Positions 1 through 9,652 are shown, numbered from the stretch's first letter. The stretch is 64,000 nt of DNA from Pseudomonas marvdashtae (GCF_014268655.2 NZ_JABWQX020000001.1:1394001-1458000); one strand, 5' to 3'. Numbers and translations are program-made. The notes: a model not told the origin generated them from the sequence alone.

Positions 1-6
1 ACCCCC

Positions 7-1641
7 ATGCCGCGATTTTTTGCCGACCTTGGCTTTCGCTGGAAAATCACTCTCCCGATCGCCTTCCTGGCTGTATTGCTGGCCCTGATGGGGTGGACAG
101 GCATGCGTGGCATCAACCAGGTGACCGAATCCAGCACGCAATTGACTAAACGTTATCTGCCGGCCATCAGCCTGTTGCTCAATGCTGATCGTGATCTTTA
201 TCAGGCGTTCGTGGCCGAGCGCAGTCTGTTGGATGGTCATGCAGACGTACATGTGCAAGCGCTGAGTGCCAGTCATGGCGAGAATGCCAAGCAGGCTTAC
301 GACCGTGTGCAGCAATATGCCGCAATGCAGCCCGGTGCCGAGGCGCAGGCGTTGGTCAGTCAGTTCAATGACAGCTTCGGCAAATGGATGCAGGTTTCGC
401 GGCGGGTCCTCGAGCAGTCTGTCGGCGATCCGCAGGGTGCCAGCGCCCTGAGTTTTAGTGACAGCGAGCGCCTGTTCGAAGCCATGCGTGATTCCATCGA
501 CAAGCTGGGTGAGCTGGAAGATGCCGCCTCGCACCGTGAGGGCGACGCGGCGATTGAAAACGGCGAGGCCGTCGGTATACATCAGGGCGTGATTCTGCTG
601 GTCGGCCTGCTTGGTTGCATCTTGGTAATCGTTGTTCTGCCCTTGGTAGTGCTGACCCCTATGCGCCGGTTGTTGCAAAGGGTCGAGCAGATCGCCGAGG
701 GCGGGGGCGATTTGAAGGGGCGTCTCGAAGTGCGTTCGGCCGATGAGTTGGGCCAGCTCGGCAGCGCTTTCAACCGCTTTCTCGATAAGCTGCAGCCTTT
801 GATCGCCGAGGTCGGGCGGGTGACCGGGGAAGTCGACTCCGCGGCGCGCGCCATGGCCACCATGGCGGCGACGAATGACCGATTGATTAGCAGCGAGCAC
901 GCCGCACTGGATCAGGTCAGCACCGCCGCCACGCAGATGAGCGCGGCGGTGCATGAAGTGGCGCATAACGCGGCGAATGCCTCGGGCGCCGCGCAGCAGG
1001 CGAGCAGCCAGTCCCGTGACGGTGCCGAGGTGGTCAGCAGTACCATCGAGTCGATCCGCCAGTTGGCCCAAGAAGTGGAGAGCGCTTCGGGCACGATCGA
1101 GGCACTGGCCCAGGAAACTTCCAGCATCGGCGCCGTACTCGAGGTAATCCGCGGCATTGCCGAGCAAACCAACTTGCTTGCGCTGAACGCGGCCATCGAA
1201 GCTGCGCGAGCCGGTGAGCAAGGCCGTGGTTTTGCCGTGGTCGCCGACGAAGTGAGGGCGTTGGCGGCGCGGACCCAGGATTCGACCAAGGACATCCAGG
1301 TTCGCATCGAGCGCTTGCAAAGTGGTGTCGCCAAGGCCGTGCAAGCCATGCAGGTCGGTAGCGATAAGGCCCGGGACAGTGTTGAACGCGCCGCGGGTGT
1401 CGATCAGGTGCTCAGCGGTACCGGTGGTTCGATCCAACGGATCAACGACATGGCCGCGCAGATCGCCAGCGCATGTGAAGAGCAGAGCAGCGTCACCGAG
1501 GAAATAGCCCGCAATATTTCCGATATCCGTGATCTGTCCAACGAAGCGGCCTCCAATTCTGCCCAGAGCATGCAGGCCAGCCAGCAGCTCTCCAATCTTT
1601 CGAGAAACCTGGCAGAGCTGACCGGCCGCTTCCGTACCTGA
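7..1641 (+). CDS. Methyl-accepting chemotaxis protein
   Basis: Membrane chemoreceptor of 544 residues that would pass ligand signals to CheA/CheW. A first membrane segment lies at about residues 12-33, a periplasmic helical domain of the four-helix-bundle type at about 36-190, a second membrane segment at about 193-215, then a HAMP linker to about 268 and a long coiled-coil signalling domain. The conserved hairpin tip ([20 protein letters not shown], about 385-405) is intact. The ligand cannot be read from the sequence. A dioxygenase gene follows after 13 bases, but no chemotaxis genes are nearby, as is usual for the scattered Pseudomonas receptors. Confidence 0.95.
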   Translation: MPRFFADLGFRWKITLPIAFLAVLLALMGWTGMRGINQVTESSTQLTKRYLPAISLLLNADRDLYQAFVAERSLLDGHADVHVQALSASHGENAKQAYDRVQQYAAMQPGAEAQALVSQFNDSFGKWMQVSRRVLEQSVGDPQGASALSFSDSERLFEAMRDSIDKLGELEDAASHREGDAAIENGEAVGIHQGVILLVGLLGCILVIVVLPLVVLTPMRRLLQRVEQIAEGGGDLKGRLEVRSADELGQLGSAFNRFLDKLQPLIAEVGRVTGEVDSAARAMATMAATNDRLISSEHAALDQVSTAATQMSAAVHEVAHNAANASGAAQQASSQSRDGAEVVSSTIESIRQLAQEVESASGTIEALAQETSSIGAVLEVIRGIAEQTNLLALNAAIEAARAGEQGRGFAVVADEVRALAARTQDSTKDIQVRIERLQSGVAKAVQAMQVGSDKARDSVERAAGVDQVLSGTGGSIQRINDMAAQIASACEEQSSVTEEIARNISDIRDLSNEAASNSAQSMQASQQLSNLSRNLAELTGRFRT

Positions 1642-1654
1642 GGCAGGTGTTGTC

Positions 1655-2401
1655 GTGTCCGTTGCCGATCAGTTGCGAGCGTTGCATCAGGACGGTTTTG
1701 TCCTGATGCAGGCTGTCTTGAGCGCGGGGCAGATCGCCGACCTGCGTTACGCAACCGACCAGCTGAAACCCCAGCACTGGGACTACAGCGGCGTCATCGA
1801 TCATTACAAATGTGTGTTCAACCGTGACCCGTTCTGGCTGCCGTACCTGGAAGTGAGCGGGGTGATCGAGCTGGCCGAGGCTGCCTTGGGGGAGGATTGT
1901 CACATCATCGGTCAGACGGCCTGGCGCTGCCATCCAGGTTTCATCGGCGCCCCGCTGCATCTGGATTACCTTCCTATGGCGCTACCCTCCAGCCTGTTGG
2001 AAAACCCGGCCTTTGACCTGCCGATGCAGGTGTTCACCGCGCAGTTTTATCTCGATGACATCGATGCCGACTTGAGCCCGACACAGGTCATTCCCGGCAG
2101 CCACAAGGCTGGCCGCGCGCCAATGGCGGGTGAAACGCAATGGCAGGGCCGTGCGGCGCAGCCAGTGCTGTGCCGGGCGGGCGATGTCCTGATATTGCGT
2201 AGCGAGTTGTGGCACGCCGGCAGTGACAACCGCACCGTCGACCGCACGCGGTACATGCTCCAGGTGCACTACGGCCGGCGGATGATTGCGCAGAAGTTCT
2301 CGCCTTATTTACATTGGCAGTTCAACCCTGAGGTCCTGGCCGCCGCGACACCTCGCCAGCGACGGCTGCTGGGCGACCATCAGGAAGCAGAATACGACTG
2401 A
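1655..2401 (+). CDS. Phytanoyl-CoA dioxygenase (PhyH) family protein
   Basis: Predicted Fe(II)/2-oxoglutarate-dependent oxygenase of 248 residues. A metal-binding HxD appears in the segment PLHLDYLPMA, and the distal histidine lies in SELWHAGSDNRTVDRTR, where the arginines would bind 2-oxoglutarate. The start is a GTG 13 bases after the chemoreceptor stop, preceded by GAGGCAGG, so the two may be cotranscribed. The family hydroxylates varied small molecules; the substrate here is unknown. The next gene, a cupin, converges on this one. Confidence 0.85.
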   Translation: MSVADQLRALHQDGFVLMQAVLSAGQIADLRYATDQLKPQHWDYSGVIDHYKCVFNRDPFWLPYLEVSGVIELAEAALGEDCHIIGQTAWRCHPGFIGAPLHLDYLPMALPSSLLENPAFDLPMQVFTAQFYLDDIDADLSPTQVIPGSHKAGRAPMAGETQWQGRAAQPVLCRAGDVLILRSELWHAGSDNRTVDRTRYMLQVHYGRRMIAQKFSPYLHWQFNPEVLAAATPRQRRLLGDHQEAEYD

Positions 2402-2412
2402 ACCTGGCTCGG

Positions 2413-2781
2413 TCAGATCCAGACGTCATTGACCGCCGTTCGCTCATTGGTTTCTTCGCCGGTATTGATGACGCCCCGAGGCTCGATCAATAGCAGTTTC
2501 ACTTGCCGTTCGGCACTGGGTTTGTGCTCGACACCCTTCTTCACCACGAACATCTCGCCCGGGCCAATCGTTATTGCGCCGTCGCGAAAGTCGATACGCA
2601 GCTCACCTTCCAGCACGACGAATGTTTCGTCGGTGTCGGCATGGGTGTGCCAGATGAAGTCGCCTTCTAGCCGGGCGATCTTGAACTGATAGTCGTTCAT
2701 TTCGGCGATGACCTTTGGCGCCCACTGTTCATCAAACAGTGAGTATTTCTGGGCGAAGTTGATCGGGGAGTACTGATTCAT
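2413..2781 (-). CDS. Cupin domain-containing protein
   Basis: Small single-domain cupin of 122 residues. Cupin motif 1 is visible as WHTHADTDETFVVLEGELRI (about residues 44-63) and motif 2 as GPGEMFVVKKGVEHKP, giving the usual His/His/Glu/His metal site. Proteins of this type serve as small isomerases, dioxygenases or sugar-binding proteins, and the sequence does not decide which. A good ribosome site (GAGGAG) precedes the ATG. The gene stands alone between a convergent PhyH gene and the end of an AraC regulator on the same strand. Confidence 0.85.
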   Translation of the reverse strand: MNQYSPINFAQKYSLFDEQWAPKVIAEMNDYQFKIARLEGDFIWHTHADTDETFVVLEGELRIDFRDGAITIGPGEMFVVKKGVEHKPSAERQVKLLLIEPRGVINTGEETNERTAVNDVWI

Positions 2782-2885
2782 CGGGACACGCTCCTCAAAA
2801 CTGGGTGATGAGCGCTACCTTACGGCGCAAGGGCGAGGCAGGTATTGGATGATCGTGCAGCTTTGGCGTTGCGCGGCGTAACACC

Positions 2886-3692
2886 TCAACGCAGCATCTT
2901 TAGCCAGCGTGCCGGTGAAATACCAAAAGCCTGGGTATGCAGTCGAGTCATATGGCTCTGGTCGAAAAAACCGCAAGCCACGGCTGCTTCGCTCAACGGC
3001 ACGCCATGCAATACCAATCGCCGAGCTTCGTTCAATCGACGCTGGGTGATGTAGCGGTAGGGGCTGGTGCCGTACAAAGCGCGGAAATCCCGAGACAGGC
3101 TCCACCGGTCCCGGCCACTGGCTTGAACCAGGTCATCCAGGGTAATCGGCTGGTCAAGGGCGTCGTGGATGAGTAGGCGTGCACGCTCTGCCGCCGGATA
3201 GTCGATCAGTCGGCGTCCACGCTGGCCACCCGCCGCGACAGAGAGCGCCTGGGCGACGTCGTAGATGGCGTCTTCTTCCTCCAGCGGATCGAGGCCATGT
3301 TCCAGGCTGCCGAGCAGCCTGCGGGTCGCGATGTTGAGGCGAAGATCGTTGGACAGCCCGCCTTCAATGAAGGGCAACGGCTTACCGCCCAGTACTTGCT
3401 GGATCAGCGATGGCTCTATGTACGACATCCGGTAGCGGAAGCCGTCGCTTGTCCCGGCCTCACCATCATGGACCTCGTCCGGGTGCAGCACGATGGTGCC
3501 GCCCGGCTGGCTATGACGTTTGCTGTGCCGATAATTGAAGCTCTGGACACCGGAAAGGGTGAAGCCGATGGCATAGGTGTCATGTCGGTGGGTGGTGTAG
3601 CCATGCCCACTGAAATAGGCCTCGATGCGTTCCAGTCTCCTCGATTCAGGCGCGCGCATCAGCCAATCGCGACGGCTGCTTGATTGAGTCAT
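2886..3692 (-). CDS. AraC family transcriptional regulator
   Basis: Regulator of 268 residues with an N-terminal AraC_binding cupin domain (the HRHDTYAIGFTLSGVQSF stretch is typical) and a C-terminal double helix-turn-helix (about 165-265; GRDRWSLSRDFRALYGTSPY and the second helix near CGFFDQSHMTRLHTQAFGIS). I chose the ATG at 3692 because GAGAGG lies 8 bases upstream; the frame stays open further upstream, to 3770. The cupin gene downstream on the same strand could be a target, but nothing in the sequence proves this. Confidence 0.9.
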   Translation of the reverse strand: MTQSSSRRDWLMRAPESRRLERIEAYFSGHGYTTHRHDTYAIGFTLSGVQSFNYRHSKRHSQPGGTIVLHPDEVHDGEAGTSDGFRYRMSYIEPSLIQQVLGGKPLPFIEGGLSNDLRLNIATRRLLGSLEHGLDPLEEEDAIYDVAQALSVAAGGQRGRRLIDYPAAERARLLIHDALDQPITLDDLVQASGRDRWSLSRDFRALYGTSPYRYITQRRLNEARRLVLHGVPLSEAAVACGFFDQSHMTRLHTQAFGISPARWLKMLR

Positions 3693-3819
3693 GGGCAACG
3701 ACCTCTCGCTGTTGTCCGCACACGATACCTGTCTGGTGCCTCGTGCAGCAAAAAACTCCAGCGTGAGCAAAGCTGCTCGTCTAGCTGAGCAGCTTTTCGA
3801 GGTGTGCCCGTGTCCGGCT

Positions 3820-4011
3820 TCAGATCTCCTTCACCGGCGTCTCGCCATGGGCGCTTTTGATCAACCCGATAACATGCAGGCAATCCGCCTTGTTCACGTA
3901 GGATTCACCACTGGCGATGGTTTCATGATTGCCGGCCCTCAAGCGCCAGCGCCATTGGCCTTGTCCGGTGTTCGGGGTACCTCGGGTCTGTCTGTAGATC
4001 TCAAAATACAT
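3820..4011 (-). CDS. DUF1508 (YegP-like) protein
   Basis: A 63-residue protein consisting of one DUF1508/UPF0339 repeat: an MYFEIYR start, a WRWRLRAGNHETIASGESY core and a final KADCLHVIGLIK helix. Most relatives carry one or two such repeats; the fold is a small beta-beta-beta-alpha unit of unknown function. GGGAGC lies 8 bases before the ATG. It is transcribed divergently from the LysR gene at 4174. Confidence 0.85.
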   Translation of the reverse strand: MYFEIYRQTRGTPNTGQGQWRWRLRAGNHETIASGESYVNKADCLHVIGLIKSAHGETPVKEI

Positions 4012-4094
4012 CGGTTCGCTCCCTGCGATTTACTGATTCAAGGCATGTTTCGTACATGTCGTCGCAAGCCTAGCCAAGCTGAAAGTTTTCGCTA

Positions 4095-4112
4095 TTGGGA
4101 AAACGTTTCCAA
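4095..4112. promoter_or_regulatory. LacI-type operator-like inverted repeat
   Basis: TTGGGAAAACGTTTCCAA lies in the 162-bp divergent region between the DUF1508 gene and the LysR gene. It is an imperfect inverted repeat centred on CG, the pattern bound by LacI/GalR-family repressors. No LacI-family gene is present in the window, so the regulator would have to act in trans. Confidence 0.3.
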
Positions 4113-4173
4113 TGATTGTGAGATATTTCAGAAAATTGCAGCACCTGCTCAAAACGCGAACCAGGAGCCATGG

Positions 4174-5109
4174 ATGAATCGCAACGAACTGCGCAAGGCC
4201 GACATCAATCTGATGGTGGTTTTCGAAACGCTGATGCTCGAGCGCAACGTGACACGGGTAGCGGAGAAACTGTTCCTGGGCCAACCGACCATCAGTTCGG
4301 CGCTCAACCGTTTGCGCACGCTGTTCAACGACCCGTTATTCATTCGCGTCGGTCATCGCATGGAGCCGACTGCCCGGGCCGAGGAAATCATCCAGCACCT
4401 GTCGCCGGCCCTGGATTCGCTGTCGGTGGCCTTGAGCCTGACCCATGATTTCGATCCCGCCAGCAGCACCATGACGTTTCGCATCGGCCTGTCCGATGAC
4501 GTGGAGTTTGGCCTGCTGCCGCCGCTGTTGCGCAGCTTGCGCCAGGAGGCGCCGCAGATCGTGTTCGTGGTGCAGCACGTCGACTATTGGCGCATCCCCG
4601 ACCTGCTGGCGTCCGGCGACATCACTGTCGGTATCAGCCAGACTCGCGGGTTACCGGCCAACGCCAAGCGCAAGCTGCTGCGGCACATCCAGCCCTGCGT
4701 GTTGCGGGCCGATGCCTCGGACACGCCGTTGACCCTGGACGAATACTGCGCGCGGCCACACGTGCTGGTGTCCCATACCGCCAACATCGCCGGGTATGCC
4801 GATGAATGGCTGGCGGAAATCGGTCGCAAGCGCCAAGTGGTGCTGTCGGTGCCGCAGTACAGCGCATTGCCGGCGCTACTGGCAGGCACGGACCTGATCG
4901 CCAGCCTGCCGGACTATACCGCCACCGCCATGGCTGCTTCCGGCCAGTTGTTCAGCGAACCTTTTCCCTTCAAGACGCCAACCCTGGACCTGTCCATGGT
5001 CTGGCTGAGCCACGTCGACAATGACCCGGCCGAGCGTTGGCTGAGGTCCCGTCTGGAGGCGTTCATGAGTGAGCGCGTGGGTCCGATGGGCGAAACAAAA
5101 CCTGCCTGA
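4174..5109 (+). CDS. LysR family transcriptional regulator
   Basis: A 311-residue LysR-type regulator. The winged helix-turn-helix occupies about residues 1-65 (MVVFETLMLERNVTRVAEKL, then LGQPTISSALNRLRTLFNDP), followed by a LysR substrate-binding domain at about 90-300. The frame is open from 3691, but the ATG at 4174 has AGGAG 7 bases upstream and starts exactly at the family's usual MNRNELR. It precedes the CHM isomerase gene on the same strand, 71 bases away, and may control it; this is inferred from position only. Confidence 0.92.
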   Translation: MNRNELRKADINLMVVFETLMLERNVTRVAEKLFLGQPTISSALNRLRTLFNDPLFIRVGHRMEPTARAEEIIQHLSPALDSLSVALSLTHDFDPASSTMTFRIGLSDDVEFGLLPPLLRSLRQEAPQIVFVVQHVDYWRIPDLLASGDITVGISQTRGLPANAKRKLLRHIQPCVLRADASDTPLTLDEYCARPHVLVSHTANIAGYADEWLAEIGRKRQVVLSVPQYSALPALLAGTDLIASLPDYTATAMAASGQLFSEPFPFKTPTLDLSMVWLSHVDNDPAERWLRSRLEAFMSERVGPMGETKPA

Positions 5110-5180
5110 AACAGCAAAGTCGAGGTATGGTTGCGGCGGCTGTCATCTCAAGATCATATTTTCGAATTGGAGTCGAACAC

Positions 5181-5546
5181 ATGCCTCACCTGCACATGGA
5201 GTACACCGCCAACCTGACTGAGCTGAACGCCGACGTCGCGCTGTTGCGCCTGAACAACGCGCTGGTAGCGTCCGGGCAGTTCGCCGCAGAGTTCGACATC
5301 AAGAGTCGGGCCGTGAAAATCGAGACCTTTCGGGTCGGCACTGGCATCGGTGAGCGGGGGTTCGTGCATGTGAAACTGGCGCTGCTAAGCGGTCGTTCGC
5401 CGGAAATCAAGAAACAACTGGCAGACAATCTGCTGGCCGTGGTCCAGGAGCTTGGTCCGTGGCCGGCCGGGGTCAGCGTGCAGTTGTGCGTGGAGATTCT
5501 AGACATCGACCGTGGTCCTTACGCCAAGGCGGCCATCGGTCTTTGA
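5181..5546 (+). CDS. 5-carboxymethyl-2-hydroxymuconate Delta-isomerase
   Basis: A 121-residue member of the tautomerase superfamily (CHMI, HpaF type), which isomerises 5-carboxymethyl-2-hydroxymuconate in the homoprotocatechuate meta-cleavage pathway. The N-terminus MPHLHMEYTANL is diagnostic: Pro-1, exposed after Met removal, is the catalytic base. I chose the ATG at 5181 because GGAG lies about 9 bases upstream and Pro must follow the initiator. No other hpa genes are nearby, so the physiological substrate is uncertain. Confidence 0.88.
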   Translation: MPHLHMEYTANLTELNADVALLRLNNALVASGQFAAEFDIKSRAVKIETFRVGTGIGERGFVHVKLALLSGRSPEIKKQLADNLLAVVQELGPWPAGVSVQLCVEILDIDRGPYAKAAIGL

Positions 5547-5601
5547 AATACGGTGTGCACACGCCGTGGATCGATTAGGCGATGGCTGTTTGAAGTGGCC
5601 A

Positions 5602-5619
5602 CTTAAATAATAATTTAAC
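5602..5619 (+). promoter_or_regulatory. Possible PmrA/BasR-type direct repeat upstream of eptA
   Basis: CTTAAATAATAATTTAAC contains two TTAA-centred half-sites about one helical turn apart, resembling the CTTAA-type direct repeats bound by PmrA. It lies about 120 bp before the eptA start codon, and eptA is a classical PmrA-regulated gene. The match is imperfect and the surrounding DNA is AT-rich. Confidence 0.35.
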
Positions 5620-5739
5620 AGCAACTTTTTCACGAAAAATTGATGGCGGGCTATCTAGAGTTTGTGTTGCCGTAGGAAATGAATTTTTCACATTTACTGC
5701 GCCAGCCTTATAAAGAACGTTCAGGAAGTCCTCGCCATC

Positions 5740-7389
5740 ATGTCAACTGTTAAAGCCGTGCGCCCCGAGTGGGTGACGCTGATCGCCAGTGCGTTTCTAC
5801 TAGTGGGCTTTAATCTGGTGCTCTGGCAACACCTGCTCATGATCACCGCATCGGACGGTCACGGAGTTTTGCTGTGCCTGGCCTTTGGCGTGATGGTGTT
5901 CTGCGCGTTCAACCTGGTGCTGACGCTGCTGGCGTTCCGTCCGCTGCTCAAGCCTGTGCTGACGCTGCTGTTTCTGATCAGTGCCGGCGTGGCGTATTTC
6001 ATGGCCCAGTATGGGGTCTTGATCGACGCCGGCATGTTGCGCAACTTCGCCGAAACCAATGCCACGGAAGTGCGTGGCTTACTGTCAATAAAATTGTTTG
6101 GCTATCTCTTTTTATTGGGCGTGCTGCCAGCCTTGCTGTTGTTCAAGACCCCCGTAAACTATCGTCGCTGGCCCAAGGAATTGTTAAGTAAGTTGATTGT
6201 CGCGGTGGTCTCGGCGGCCGTGCTCGGTGGGGTTGCATTGATCAACTACCAGGGCCTGTCTTCGTTGTTTCGCAACCACCACGAGTTGCACTTGATGGTC
6301 GTGCCAAGCAACTACATTGGCGCGTCGATCGGCTACTTGCGCGAGCAGGTCGCGTCGGCCAAGCAACCGTTCATTGCCTTGGGCGAGGATGCGAGCCGGA
6401 ATCCCGCCTGGCAGACCCATGGGCGAAAATCCCTTACCGTGCTGGTCGTGGGGGAGAGTGCCCGGGCCGAAAACTTCGGCATCTTGGGCTACACCCGCGA
6501 TACCACGCCGCAACTGGATAAAGAGGCGGGGCTGATCGCCTTCACCGACGTACATTCCTGCGGCACCGAAACCGCCGTGTCGGTCCCCTGCATGTTTTCC
6601 AACATGGGGCGCAAGGACTACGACGCCAGCAAGGCGAGGAACGAAGAGGGCCTGCTGGACGTGCTCAAGCGCGCCGGGCTGGAGGTGATCTGGCGGGACA
6701 ATCAGTCCGGCTGCAAAGGCACCTGCGACCGGGTCACGGTGCAAGATGTGAGCAATCTCAAGGACCCGACCCTGTGCGCCAACAGTGAGTGCCGCGACGA
6801 GATTCTGCTCCAGGGCCTGCAGCATTTCATCGACACCCTCGACAAGGACACTGTGCTGGTATTGCACCAGATGGGCAGCCATGGGCCGGAGTACTTCAAG
6901 CGTTATCCCAAGGAGTACGAGCATTTCACTCCGGTGTGCGAAAGCAACGCGCTGAACAATTGCAGTCGCGAAAGCATCGTCAACGGTTACGACAACACCT
7001 TGGTGTACACCGATCACGTGCTGTCGACGCTGATCGATCTGCTGCGCGCCAATCAGGACAAAGTCGACACCGCGATGCTGTACCTGTCGGACCATGGCGA
7101 GTCCTTGGGCGAATACAACCTGTTCCTTCATGGCACGCCGTACATGCTGGCCCCGGAGCAACAGAAGCACGTGGCGATGCTGGCCTGGTTTTCCGACAGC
7201 TACCAAAAGTCCTTCGCCGTCGATACCCATTGCCTGCAACTGAGTCGGGACAAACCCCTGAGCCAGGACAACCTGTTCCATTCGATGCTTGGGCTGCTGG
7301 AGGTCAACAGCAAAGTCTACAACCAGGATCTCGACTTGTTCGCCAGCTGTCGCGGTGCGGTGATTGACGGTGTGCTGGCCCGGAAATAA
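5740..7389 (+). CDS. eptA: Lipid A phosphoethanolamine transferase
   Basis: A 549-residue inner-membrane enzyme that moves phosphoethanolamine from phosphatidylethanolamine to lipid A, lowering surface charge and polymyxin binding. Five N-terminal membrane segments (about 12-32, 45-65, 72-92, 118-136, 152-172) precede a periplasmic sulfatase-like domain. Visible active-site parts are the metal-binding Glu in VVGESARAENFGILGY, the Thr-containing SCGTETAVSVPCMFSN near residue 276, and LSDHGESLGE with a later LHGTPY histidine. Length and motif order match EptA. The gene stands alone with an AT-rich upstream region. Confidence 0.92.
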   Translation: MSTVKAVRPEWVTLIASAFLLVGFNLVLWQHLLMITASDGHGVLLCLAFGVMVFCAFNLVLTLLAFRPLLKPVLTLLFLISAGVAYFMAQYGVLIDAGMLRNFAETNATEVRGLLSIKLFGYLFLLGVLPALLLFKTPVNYRRWPKELLSKLIVAVVSAAVLGGVALINYQGLSSLFRNHHELHLMVVPSNYIGASIGYLREQVASAKQPFIALGEDASRNPAWQTHGRKSLTVLVVGESARAENFGILGYTRDTTPQLDKEAGLIAFTDVHSCGTETAVSVPCMFSNMGRKDYDASKARNEEGLLDVLKRAGLEVIWRDNQSGCKGTCDRVTVQDVSNLKDPTLCANSECRDEILLQGLQHFIDTLDKDTVLVLHQMGSHGPEYFKRYPKEYEHFTPVCESNALNNCSRESIVNGYDNTLVYTDHVLSTLIDLLRANQDKVDTAMLYLSDHGESLGEYNLFLHGTPYMLAPEQQKHVAMLAWFSDSYQKSFAVDTHCLQLSRDKPLSQDNLFHSMLGLLEVNSKVYNQDLDLFASCRGAVIDGVLARK

Positions 7390-7457
7390 TGCCTACACCT
7401 TTTTTTCACGCAGCGTTGTTTAACCTGTTCTTCAATCTTTCTTCATGAGCTGTGAGC

Positions 7458-8099
7458 ATGCCCCGGCAATCCCCATCCACTGTCGAGCTTGAGTTCGCCA
7501 GGCAGCATGACCAGGAGCATGCGCAAATTTGCCGTCAGCCGGCGCCTCGCCGCTTGCGCCTGGCGTTCTGGCGTGACGAGCAGTTGGTGCGCAACGCCTT
7601 GAAAGTGGCGGGTGAGCCTGGGCTGGTGCTGGACGTGGCGTGTGGGGCGGGGCGGTTCTGGCCGGTGTTGGGCGAACATGCCAACCGGGTGATCCTGGCG
7701 GCGGACCCGTCGCCAGGCATGCTTGAGCACGCCCGCAGCCATCATGAAGGCGCATTGCTCGAACGGGTCACGACTTTCCCGAGTTCGGCGTTTACCCTCG
7801 GCCTGTCAGCCAATGCGGTCGACTGTATTTTTTGTTTGCAGCTGTTTCTGCACGTCAAGGCCAGCGAGCATCGCCTGGCCTTGCTGCACGAATTTCATCG
7901 GGTCAGTCGCGACACGGTGATTGTCTCGGTCCAGATCGAAGGGCCTCTCAAGCTCGGCAAGCCGACACTGCGGGGCCTGGCCGATAAGGGCGACGTCGAA
8001 GCGCAGTTCATCGAGGCCGGATTCACCGTGCTGTGGCACCAGGATTTCCTGCCGGGTTTCGCGATGAAGCGAGTTTACGTATTACGCAAGGCCGGTTAA
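7458..8099 (+). CDS. Class I SAM-dependent methyltransferase
   Basis: A protein of about 213 residues with a Rossmann methyltransferase core: motif I LVLDVACGAGRFWPVLGEH, an acidic AADPSPGML strand end, and a post-core strand at VDCIFCLQLFLHV. The substrate is unknown. Two starts are possible, GTG at 7452 and ATG at 7458; neither has a strong ribosome site, and the ATG is my preference. It lies between eptA and rnd on the same strand with short gaps. Confidence 0.82.
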   Translation: MPRQSPSTVELEFARQHDQEHAQICRQPAPRRLRLAFWRDEQLVRNALKVAGEPGLVLDVACGAGRFWPVLGEHANRVILAADPSPGMLEHARSHHEGALLERVTTFPSSAFTLGLSANAVDCIFCLQLFLHVKASEHRLALLHEFHRVSRDTVIVSVQIEGPLKLGKPTLRGLADKGDVEAQFIEAGFTVLWHQDFLPGFAMKRVYVLRKAG

Positions 8100-8220
8100 C
8101 TCTGGATGTAGGACTATTCTTGCGTTTGCGCAGGCGATTTCTCTCAAGCTCTTGCTCCGTAGATGCTCGCAACCGCCGACGGCGATATATACTGCGCGCC
8201 ATTCTTCAAGGGAGAGCCGT

Positions 8221-9354
8221 GTGGCCATCGATATTCACTGGATTCGCGACAACGATAGCCTCGGTCAGTTTTGCGCCGAATGGCAAGCGTTGCCATTCGT
8301 CGCCCTCGACACCGAATTCATGCGGGTCGACACTTTTTATCCGATTGCCGGCTTGCTTCAGATCGGCGACGGCAAGCGCGCCTACCTGATCGATCCCTTG
8401 GCCATCAATGACTGGAAACCCTTGGCCGCGCTGCTGGAGAACCCGGCGGTGCTCAAGGTGTTGCATGCCTGCAGCGAGGACTTGGAAGTCCTGCTGCGCC
8501 TGACCGGCAGCCTGCCCGCGCCGTTGTTCGACACGCAATTGGCCGCCGCCTACTTGAACCTTGGTTTTTCCATGGGCTACTCGCGGTTGGTGCAGGAAGT
8601 ACTGGCCATCGAACTGCCCAAGGGCGAGACCCGTTCCGACTGGTTGCAACGGCCCTTGTCCGAGACGCAAATCAGCTACGCCGCGGAAGATGCGGTGCAT
8701 CTGGCGGAAGTTTTCGTACAGCTGCGCCCGAAACTTTCCGACGACAAGTACGCCTGGGTGCTAGAGGACGGCGCCGAACTGGTGGCCAACCTGCGTCGCG
8801 AAATCGACCCGTACGAGGTGTACCGCGAGGCCAAGCTGGCCTGGAAGCTGTCCCGTGCGCAACTGGCCGTGCTGCGCGAGCTGTGTGCCTGGCGCGAGCG
8901 CGAAGCGCGGGCCCGTGACCTGCCGCGCAATCGCATCATCCGTGAGCATTCACTGTGGCCCCTGGCCCGCACGCAGCCGGATAATCTCGGCGCGCTGGCG
9001 AAGATCGAAGACATGCATCCGCGTACCGTGCGCCAGGACGGCGAATTTCTGCTGGACCTGATCAAACGTGCGGCCAGCGTGCCCCCCGAGCAATGGCCAC
9101 CCGCCGTGCCCGAGCCACTGCCCATCGAGGCGTCGGCGCTGCTCAAGCGCCTCAAGGCGCTGGGGCAGGCCGAAGCCGAGCGCCTGGGCATAGCGCCGGA
9201 GCTGATGCTGCGCAAGAAAACCCTCGAAGCCCTGTTAAAAAGCGGCTTTCCCGAGGGTCCTTACCAATTGCCCGATTCGCTGCGTGGCTGGCGCCGCGAG
9301 TTGATGGGCCAGGCCCTGCTCGACAGCCTGGCCACCGCCGGAGAACAGCCTTGA
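8221..9354 (+). CDS. rnd: Ribonuclease D
   Basis: A 3-to-5-prime exoribonuclease of 377 residues that trims tRNA precursors and other small RNAs. The DEDDy catalytic set is visible: [15 protein letters not shown] (Exo I), [11 protein letters not shown] (Exo II) and [14 protein letters not shown] (Exo III with Tyr and Asp). An HRDC domain follows, near residues 215-290. The start is the GTG at 8221, with AAGGGAGAG 3-4 bases upstream; the open frame further upstream lacks a ribosome site. Its stop overlaps the ycgL start. Confidence 0.95.
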   Translation: MAIDIHWIRDNDSLGQFCAEWQALPFVALDTEFMRVDTFYPIAGLLQIGDGKRAYLIDPLAINDWKPLAALLENPAVLKVLHACSEDLEVLLRLTGSLPAPLFDTQLAAAYLNLGFSMGYSRLVQEVLAIELPKGETRSDWLQRPLSETQISYAAEDAVHLAEVFVQLRPKLSDDKYAWVLEDGAELVANLRREIDPYEVYREAKLAWKLSRAQLAVLRELCAWREREARARDLPRNRIIREHSLWPLARTQPDNLGALAKIEDMHPRTVRQDGEFLLDLIKRAASVPPEQWPPAVPEPLPIEASALLKRLKALGQAEAERLGIAPELMLRKKTLEALLKSGFPEGPYQLPDSLRGWRRELMGQALLDSLATAGEQP

Positions 9355-9644
9355 AACGTATCTGCTCCATCTATCGAAGCTCGAAGAAAAACGAGATGTA
9401 CCTGTATGTGCTCAAGAGCGATGCCTTGAAGCGTGTGCCGGAGCCATTAATGGCGGCATTCGGCAAGGCGATCCATGCCTTTGACCTGGTGCTGAGTCCC
9501 GAGCGGGAGCTGTCTCGGGAGGACATCAACAAGGTGCTGGAAAATCTCGACACCCAGGGTTATCACTTGCAAATGCCACCGGCCGAAGACGAGTACATCG
9601 AGCATTTGCCGGAAGAGTTGCTGCGACGCAACGACCCGATCTGA
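9351..9644 (+). CDS. ycgL: YcgL domain protein
   Basis: A 97-residue protein of the YcgL family, a small alpha/beta fold of unknown biochemical role that is usually linked to rnd in gammaproteobacteria. The start is a TTG at 9351 whose bases overlap the rnd TGA (9352-9354), with GGAGAA upstream inside rnd, so translation is probably coupled. The protein begins with the family signature [19 protein letters not shown]. No ATG would give the complete domain. Confidence 0.92.
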   Translation: MKRICSIYRSSKKNEMYLYVLKSDALKRVPEPLMAAFGKAIHAFDLVLSPERELSREDINKVLENLDTQGYHLQMPPAEDEYIEHLPEELLRRNDPI

Positions 9645-9652
9645 CACTACCC

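Noticed and set aside
6184..7281. 365-codon open frame antisense to eptA
   Set aside because: eptA has all catalytic motifs; the antisense product is low in recognisable features and rich in His/Gln/Val, a typical shadow.
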